Below, one piece after another: positions 6,222 to 9,993 of a stretch of DNA of 9,993 nt. The position numbers and the translations under genes were made by a program. Position 1 is the first letter of the stretch, and each line of letters starts with the position of its first letter. The notes beneath the pieces were generated by a model. The model did not search any database. It was not told where the DNA came from and saw only the letters and a list, made by a program, of their open reading frames with translations. The stretch comes from an uncultured Burkholderiales bacterium (GTDB lineage Bacteria > Pseudomonadota > Gammaproteobacteria > Burkholderiales > Burkholderiaceae_C): positions 1-9,993 of the forward strand of contig CAIYKK010000304.1 of the NCBI GenBank assembly GCA_903926695.1, given 5' to 3'.

Positions 6222-7415
6222 ATGAATTTCATCCGTTTTTCCGATTTGTGCGCCAGCGGCAAGGCTGCGGGCCAGCGCGTTTTTATCCGTGCCGATCTGA
6301 ACGTGCCGCAAGACGCCAGCGGTGCCATCACCGAAGACACGCGCATCCGCGCCTCGATTCCTTGCCTGCAAATGGCGCTTGATGCCGGTGCCGCCGTCAT
6401 GGTCACCTCCCACCTGGGCCGCCCGACCGAAGGCGAATTTAAACCCGCCGACTCGCTCGCCCCCGTCGCCAAGCGCATGGGCGAGCTGATGGGCCGCGAG
6501 ATTCCCGTCGTCGCCAACTGGACCGACGGCGTGGAAGTCCAGCCCGGCCAATTGGTCATGCTGGAAAACTGCCGGCTCAACCCCGGCGAGAAAAAGAACA
6601 ACGAAGCGCTGGCGCGAAAAATGGCCAGTCTGTGCGACATCTTTGTGCATGACGCGTTCGGCACCGCGCACCGCGCCGAAGCCTCGACCTACGGCATTGC
6701 CCAGTACGCGCCGATTGCCAGCGCCGGGCCGCTGCTCGCCGCCGAAATGGACGCGATTTCTAAAGCGCTGGCCAATCCGCGCCGCCCGCTGGTCGCCATC
6801 GTCGCGGGCAGCAAGGTCTCGACCAAGCTGACGATTTTGAAAGCGCTGTCGGCCAACGTGGATGGCCTGATCGTCGGCGGCGGCATTGCCAACACCTTTA
6901 TGCTCGCCGCCGGTTTGAACATCGGCAAGAGCCTGGCCGAGCCCGACCTGCTGGACCAGGCCCGCGCCGTGATCGAAGCCATGAAAGCGCGCGGCGCCGA
7001 AGTGCCGATTCCGACCGACGTGGTCACCGCCAAGACCTTTGCCTTTGATGCGCCCGCCACCGTCAAGCTCGCCACCGAAGTGCAAGACGACGACCTGATT
7101 CTGGACATCGGCCCCGAAACCACCGCCAAGCTGGCCGCCCAGCTCAAAGCGGCGGGCACCATCGTCTGGAACGGCCCGGTCGGCGTGTTTGAGTTCGAGG
7201 CTTTCTCCAAAGGCACCGAAGGCATCGCCCGTGCCATTGCCGAGTCCAGCGCTTTTTCAATTGCTGGCGGCGGCGACACGCTGGCCGCGATTGCCAAATA
7301 CGGCATTGAAAAAGACGTGGGTTACATCTCCACCGGCGGCGGCGCTTTCCTCGAAGTGCTTGAAGGCAAGACGCTGCCCGCGTTTGAAATCCTGCAGCAG
7401 CGCGCCGAAGGCTGA
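6222..7415 (+). CDS. pgk: Phosphoglycerate kinase
   Basis: Pgk makes ATP and 3-phosphoglycerate from 1,3-bisphosphoglycerate in the cytoplasm (and works in reverse in gluconeogenesis or the Calvin cycle). The 397-residue product is full length. Its motifs are [11 protein letters not shown] near the start, [42 protein letters not shown], the domain region [16 protein letters not shown], the nucleotide-domain segment [17 protein letters not shown], and the C-terminal [13 protein letters not shown] and [16 protein letters not shown]. The start ATG has a weak GTGAG element 6 bases upstream. An intrinsic terminator lies 75 bases after the stop, before pyk. Linkage to pyk is common in betaproteobacteria. 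Confidence 0.98.
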   Translation: MNFIRFSDLCASGKAAGQRVFIRADLNVPQDASGAITEDTRIRASIPCLQMALDAGAAVMVTSHLGRPTEGEFKPADSLAPVAKRMGELMGREIPVVANWTDGVEVQPGQLVMLENCRLNPGEKKNNEALARKMASLCDIFVHDAFGTAHRAEASTYGIAQYAPIASAGPLLAAEMDAISKALANPRRPLVAIVAGSKVSTKLTILKALSANVDGLIVGGGIANTFMLAAGLNIGKSLAEPDLLDQARAVIEAMKARGAEVPIPTDVVTAKTFAFDAPATVKLATEVQDDDLILDIGPETTAKLAAQLKAAGTIVWNGPVGVFEFEAFSKGTEGIARAIAESSAFSIAGGGDTLAAIAKYGIEKDVGYISTGGGAFLEVLEGKTLPAFEILQQRAEG

Positions 7416-7489
7416 AGCGGCGGCTGTCGCGGCGGATGGCTGCCTGAAAAGCAGTCGTCTGCGCCCGAAAAGACAACTCGGTGATTTTT

Positions 7490-7513
7490 AAAAGGCGCTT
7501 TGGCGCCTTTTTT
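7490..7513 (+). terminator. Intrinsic terminator after pgk
   Basis: Perfect 9-bp arms AAAAGGCGC (7490-7498) and GCGCCTTTT (7503-7511) enclose a TTTG loop, ending in six T residues (7508-7513). The A-tract on the other arm means it may also work leftward. It separates pgk from pyk, so pyk should have its own promoter in the AT-rich stretch 7520-7575, where I see no convincing -35/-10 pair. Confidence 0.88.
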
Positions 7514-7577
7514 GCGTCGGCTGTTTTGGTTACCGACTTGTAATTAATTCGTGTGAGAATCAGAAACCAAATTACAC

Positions 7578-7582
7578 GGAGA
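7578..7582 (+). promoter_or_regulatory. Ribosome binding site of pyk
   Basis: GGAGA ends 9 bases before the ATG at 7592. It is the best Shine-Dalgarno in the window and decides the pyk start against the GTG at 7553. Confidence 0.75.
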
Positions 7583-7591
7583 CAAGCCCCT

Positions 7592-9025
7592 ATGACACAT
7601 CGCGCCACCAAAATCGTTGCCACCCTCGGCCCCGCCTCCAGCGATCCTGTTCTGCTGGAAAAAATGATCCGTGCCGGGGTCAACGTGGTGCGGCTCAATT
7701 TCAGCCACGGCAAGGCGCAGGACCACATCAATCTGGCCGCCGTGGTGCGCGAAGTTTCCCAGCGCATCGGCGTCGAAGTGGCCATCATGGCCGACCTGCA
7801 AGGCCCGAAAATCCGCGTCGGCAAGTTCGCCGAAGGAAAAGTCATGCTGGAGCCGGGGCAAAAATTCATCCTCGACGCCTCGCGCACCGAGCCGGGCGAC
7901 ATCAAGGGCGTCGGCCTGGACTACAAAGAACTGCCGCGTGACGTGAAGGCGGGCGACCTGCTGCTGCTCAATGATGGCCTGATCGTCTTGATCGTCGATG
8001 CGGTGCGCGGCGAGGAAGTCCACACCACCGTCAAGCTAGGCGGCGAGCTGTCCAACAACAAGGGCATCAACAAGCAGGGCGGCGGCCTCACGGCCCCGGC
8101 GCTGACCGCCAAGGACATGGAAGACATCAAGACGGCGATGAGTTTTCAGGCCGATTACGTCGCCGTGAGTTTTCCGAAAAACGCCACCGACATGGAAATG
8201 GCGCGCCAGTTGTGCAACGTGGCCGCTGCGCCGTATAAACACAAACCCGGCCTGATCGCCAAGATCGAGCGCGCCGAGGCGGTTCCCAAGCTCGACGAAA
8301 TCCTGCGCGTCAGCGACGGCATCATGGTGGCGCGTGGCGATTTGGCCGTCGAAGTCGGCAATGCAGCGGTTCCGGCGCTGCAAAAACGCATGATCAAGAT
8401 GGCTCGGGCCGCCGACAAGGTGGTCATTACCGCGACGCAGATGATGGAAAGCATGATCCTGAACCCGGTGCCGACCCGCGCCGAGGTCAGCGACGTGGCC
8501 AATGCGGTGCTCGACGGCACGGATGCGGTGATGCTCAGCGCCGAAACGGCATCGGGCAAGTTCCCGCTGGAGACGGTGGAGGAAATGGCCAAAATCTGCG
8601 CCGAAGCCGAAAAAGCCGAATACAAGGAACTGGGCGCCGACTTTTCCGGCAAGACTTTCACCCGCATTGACCAGTCGATTGCGATGGGCGCGCTGTTCAC
8701 CGCGCACCACCTGGGCGCGAAGGCGATTGTGGCGCTGACCGATAGCGGCTCGACCGCCTTGTGGATGAGTCGCCACGATATTCATGTGCCCATTTATGCG
8801 ATGACGCCGCGCCTGGAAACCCAGCGCAAGATGGCGCTGTACCGCAATGTGCGCCCGATTCTGATGGACATCAGCGCTGACCGCGACACGGCGCTGGACC
8901 AGGCTGAAGGCCATCTGCTGCGCCGGGGCATTGTGCAGGGCGGCGATGTTTATGCCATCACCTGCGGCGAGCCTATGGGCGCGCCCGGCGGCACCAACAT
9001 GCTCAAGATCTGCCGCGTGGCGTAA
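7592..9025 (+). CDS. pyk: Pyruvate kinase, PykA-like
   Basis: Pyruvate kinase converts phosphoenolpyruvate and ADP to pyruvate and ATP. The 477-residue product has NFSHG (36-40), DLQGPKIRVG (68-77), the active-site block IAKIE (Lys224, Glu226), MVARGDLAVE (Asp250) and ITATQMMESM followed by PTRAEVSDVANAVLDGTDAVMLS, then the C-terminal regulatory domain. The wording is closer to E. coli PykA than to PykF. Residue Lys73 occupies the position that is Glu in potassium-dependent enzymes, so I infer a potassium-independent type. The ATG at 7592 is chosen over an upstream in-frame GTG (7553), because GGAGA lies 9 bases before it and the family begins close to TKIVATLGPAS. Confidence 0.97.
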   Translation: MTHRATKIVATLGPASSDPVLLEKMIRAGVNVVRLNFSHGKAQDHINLAAVVREVSQRIGVEVAIMADLQGPKIRVGKFAEGKVMLEPGQKFILDASRTEPGDIKGVGLDYKELPRDVKAGDLLLLNDGLIVLIVDAVRGEEVHTTVKLGGELSNNKGINKQGGGLTAPALTAKDMEDIKTAMSFQADYVAVSFPKNATDMEMARQLCNVAAAPYKHKPGLIAKIERAEAVPKLDEILRVSDGIMVARGDLAVEVGNAAVPALQKRMIKMARAADKVVITATQMMESMILNPVPTRAEVSDVANAVLDGTDAVMLSAETASGKFPLETVEEMAKICAEAEKAEYKELGADFSGKTFTRIDQSIAMGALFTAHHLGAKAIVALTDSGSTALWMSRHDIHVPIYAMTPRLETQRKMALYRNVRPILMDISADRDTALDQAEGHLLRRGIVQGGDVYAITCGEPMGAPGGTNMLKICRVA

Positions 9026-9044
9026 AGCGGGACGGCGGTTTGGC

Positions 9045-9079
9045 TGCCGCCGGGTTCCGTGAGCTTGCGCCCGGCGGCA
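9045..9079. terminator. Large hairpin between convergent pyk and PAP2 genes
   Basis: Perfect 10-bp GC-rich arms (TGCCGCCGGG at 9045-9054, CCCGGCGGCA at 9070-9079) enclose a 15-base loop. It lies 20 bases after the pyk stop and 15 bases after the PAP2 stop, in the right place for a shared transcript end. Neither side has a T-tract, so it is not a classical intrinsic terminator. A competing smaller hairpin uses CGGCGG 9033-9038. Confidence 0.5.
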
Positions 9080-9094
9080 AGTGCGATGGCCGGG

Positions 9095-9835
9095 TTATTC
9101 CAGCGGTGCCAGGGGCGCCAGCGGCATGGTCGCGGGGGTGCGACTGGCTTGGCGCGCCGCCAGCCAGCTGACTGCCGCATCAATGGTGGCCGCCACCGTC
9201 CAGCACAGCCAGGCCGTCCAGAAAGTGTGGCTCATGTAATGGGCGCCGCGCACCTGCTGCGCCAAACCCAGAATCAGCCCCGCGACCATCGCGCCAGCCA
9301 GCCAGCGCCACGCCGTGTTCGGCAACACCCGCCTGAAGGCAAAAAAACCGCCGATAAAAGCAAAACCCGCCGACGCATGGCCCGCCGGAAAGCAGCCGCC
9401 CGAGCCGCCGTCGCGCACGCCCCAGGCCCAATGCGACGCATAGCTGGCTGTCTTGCCGAACTCCGCCAAGTCCCACGGGCAACTGGTGTGGCTTTGCAGC
9501 TTGATGTTGGAAATCGTCAGCAGCGCGGCCAGTGTTGTCAGCGCCAGTTGTGTGCGCCGCAGCTTGGGCAGCTTTGTCAAACTTCCCCAGGGCCAAACGA
9601 TGCCCGCGAGCAGGCCGAATTCCAGAATCCAGGGAAAGGGAAGAATCTTGTCATGCAGCACGGTGCGCCAGAGCCAATGGCTTTCCCCGCTGAAGCCCGT
9701 GGTATCGCCAAACCAGTGGGCCATGACCAGATCCAGACCGGAATAATCCCACCCGGCCAGCAGAAAAAAACTCACAACGGTGGCGAGAGCGGTACGGTGA
9801 TGCAGGCGCCGGGCGTCTGGCAAAAGGAGAGTCAT
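9095..9835 (-). CDS. PAP2-family membrane phosphatase
   Basis: This 246-residue protein has about five or six hydrophobic segments and a PAP2 (phosphatidic acid phosphatase type 2) pattern: Lys112 in KLQSHTSCPW, FPAGHAS with His153, and RGAHYMSHTFW with His199. Family members remove phosphate from lipid phosphates (phosphatidic acid, undecaprenyl pyrophosphate, lipid A) at the membrane. The substrate is not predictable here. The motifs depart from the textbook ones: Cys119 replaces Arg in the first, Ala replaces Ser in PSGH, and in the third the expected upstream Arg is Gln193 and the final Asp is His203. I believe this variant is shared by a subgroup of proteobacterial PAP2 proteins, so activity may be retained. 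Its start lies only about 40 bases from the right-hand insertion sequence end; no clear Shine-Dalgarno is seen. Confidence 0.85.
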   Translation of the reverse strand: MTLLLPDARRLHHRTALATVVSFFLLAGWDYSGLDLVMAHWFGDTTGFSGESHWLWRTVLHDKILPFPWILEFGLLAGIVWPWGSLTKLPKLRRTQLALTTLAALLTISNIKLQSHTSCPWDLAEFGKTASYASHWAWGVRDGGSGGCFPAGHASAGFAFIGGFFAFRRVLPNTAWRWLAGAMVAGLILGLAQQVRGAHYMSHTFWTAWLCWTVAATIDAAVSWLAARQASRTPATMPLAPLAPLE

Positions 9836-9862
9836 GGGGCAGATTTCTGTGCGTGTAGGAGC

Positions 9863-9872
9863 GCAGAATATA
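9863..9872 (-). promoter_or_regulatory. Candidate -10 region of the PAP2 gene
   Basis: The minus strand reads TTATATTCTG here, with TATATT matching 5 of 6 bases of the -10 consensus about 30 bases before the PAP2 ATG. Any -35 would fall inside the insertion sequence end, where the best fit (TTCATG) is poor. This suggests the element may have replaced or split the native promoter. Confidence 0.3.
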
Positions 9873-9874
9873 AG

Positions 9875-9993
9875 TTGACATCCTCCCCGCCATGAATGGC
9901 GGGGATTCCCACTACTGGACGGCCATGCCCGACCGCATCGGCTTGCGCCGACTCATTCAGCAAAACGCCTACCTTTCGGACTCCCATAAGGGA
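9875..9993 (-). mobile_element. Right end of a second IS200/IS605-family element, minus orientation
   Basis: On the minus strand the sequence reads GGAATCCCCGCCAT, TC, ATGGCGGGGAGGATGTCAA. That is a perfect 9-bp hairpin (9885-9904) followed by GTCAA ending at 9875, the same layout as the left element's right end. The tnpB of this element would lie beyond the right edge. One minus frame stays open from the edge through the hairpin to a TGA at 9832-9834 and contains AVGHGRPVVGIPAIHGG; it might be a TnpB tail, but I cannot confirm it. The hairpin length and the spacer before GTCAA differ from the left end, so the two are related but not identical elements. Confidence 0.7.

Larger units (their letters stand above)
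9855..9993 (-). ncRNA. Putative omega RNA (reRNA) of the right element
   Basis: Reading the minus strand toward the element end, three hairpins occur in a row. The first has arms TCGGC/GCCGA with a GCAA (GNRA) tetraloop (9938-9951). The second has arms CGGTC/GGCCG with one G-U pair (9920-9935). The third is the terminal 9-bp hairpin (9885-9904). A string of hairpins before the element end fits an omega-RNA scaffold. The guide would be copied from the flank, about 9874 down to 9855. This is inferred from structure and family knowledge; no expression evidence exists here. Confidence 0.4.

Noticed and set aside
7553..7591. GTG start 13 codons upstream of the pyk ATG
   Set aside because: There is no ribosome binding site for it, and the extra residues do not fit the family; GGAGA is correctly placed for 7592.
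8036..8914. A 292-codon open frame on - opposite pyk
   Set aside because: It lies within the highly conserved pyk coding sequence, and its composition is that of a shadow frame.
1..9993. Composite transposon carrying the whole block
   Set aside because: The two ends are inverted and non-identical, the cargo is core housekeeping genes, and IS200/IS605 elements move as single-stranded units in one orientation.
9905..9993. A + strand gene starting near 9928 (M-P-D-R-I-G-L)
   Set aside because: The stretch reads better as minus-strand RNA hairpins before an element end, and there is no ribosome binding site or recognisable product.

Overview
This is a GC-rich window of bacterial chromosome. It most likely comes from a betaproteobacterium, plausibly of the family Comamonadaceae. 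That placement rests on gene order (LysM protein-dprA-smg divergent from def-fmt; pgk next to a PykA-type pyruvate kinase), codon bias and protein wording, not on a database search. Most of the window is core housekeeping sequence. The accessory material sits at the two edges, where two IS200/IS605-family (TnpB/IS1341-like) insertion-sequence ends face inward.

Layout. Positions 1-125 hold the last 25 codons of a tnpB gene on the + strand and its right-end hairpin, which stops 3 bases short of the smg stop codon. Positions 129-3112 hold a leftward cluster read from right to left: a secreted LysM protein, dprA (DNA uptake/recombination) and smg. Positions 3113-3309 are a divergent control region with a perfect 7-bp inverted repeat. 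Positions 3310-5977 hold a tight rightward cluster: def and fmt (removing and adding the formyl group at translation start), then azlC and azlD (two-part branched-chain amino acid exporter) coupled by stop/start overlaps. Positions 5978-6221 are a repeat- and hairpin-rich gap before pgk. Then come pgk, a strong intrinsic terminator and pyk (lower glycolysis). A PAP2-type membrane phosphatase lies convergent to pyk. At 9875-9993 the minus strand carries a second IS200/IS605-type right end with hairpins consistent with an omega RNA; its tnpB would lie off the right edge.

How the genes relate. Def and Fmt act on the same formyl-methionine cycle, AzlC/AzlD form one transporter, and Pgk/Pyk are the two ATP-forming enzymes of lower glycolysis. 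I found no convincing new multi-gene system. The points most worth a second look are the two inward-facing TnpB/omega-RNA ends, whose guide segments would be copied from the smg 3' end and the PAP2 upstream region; in-frame hexanucleotide repeats in linkers of dprA and fmt; the unusual PAP2 motifs; and the divergent control region.
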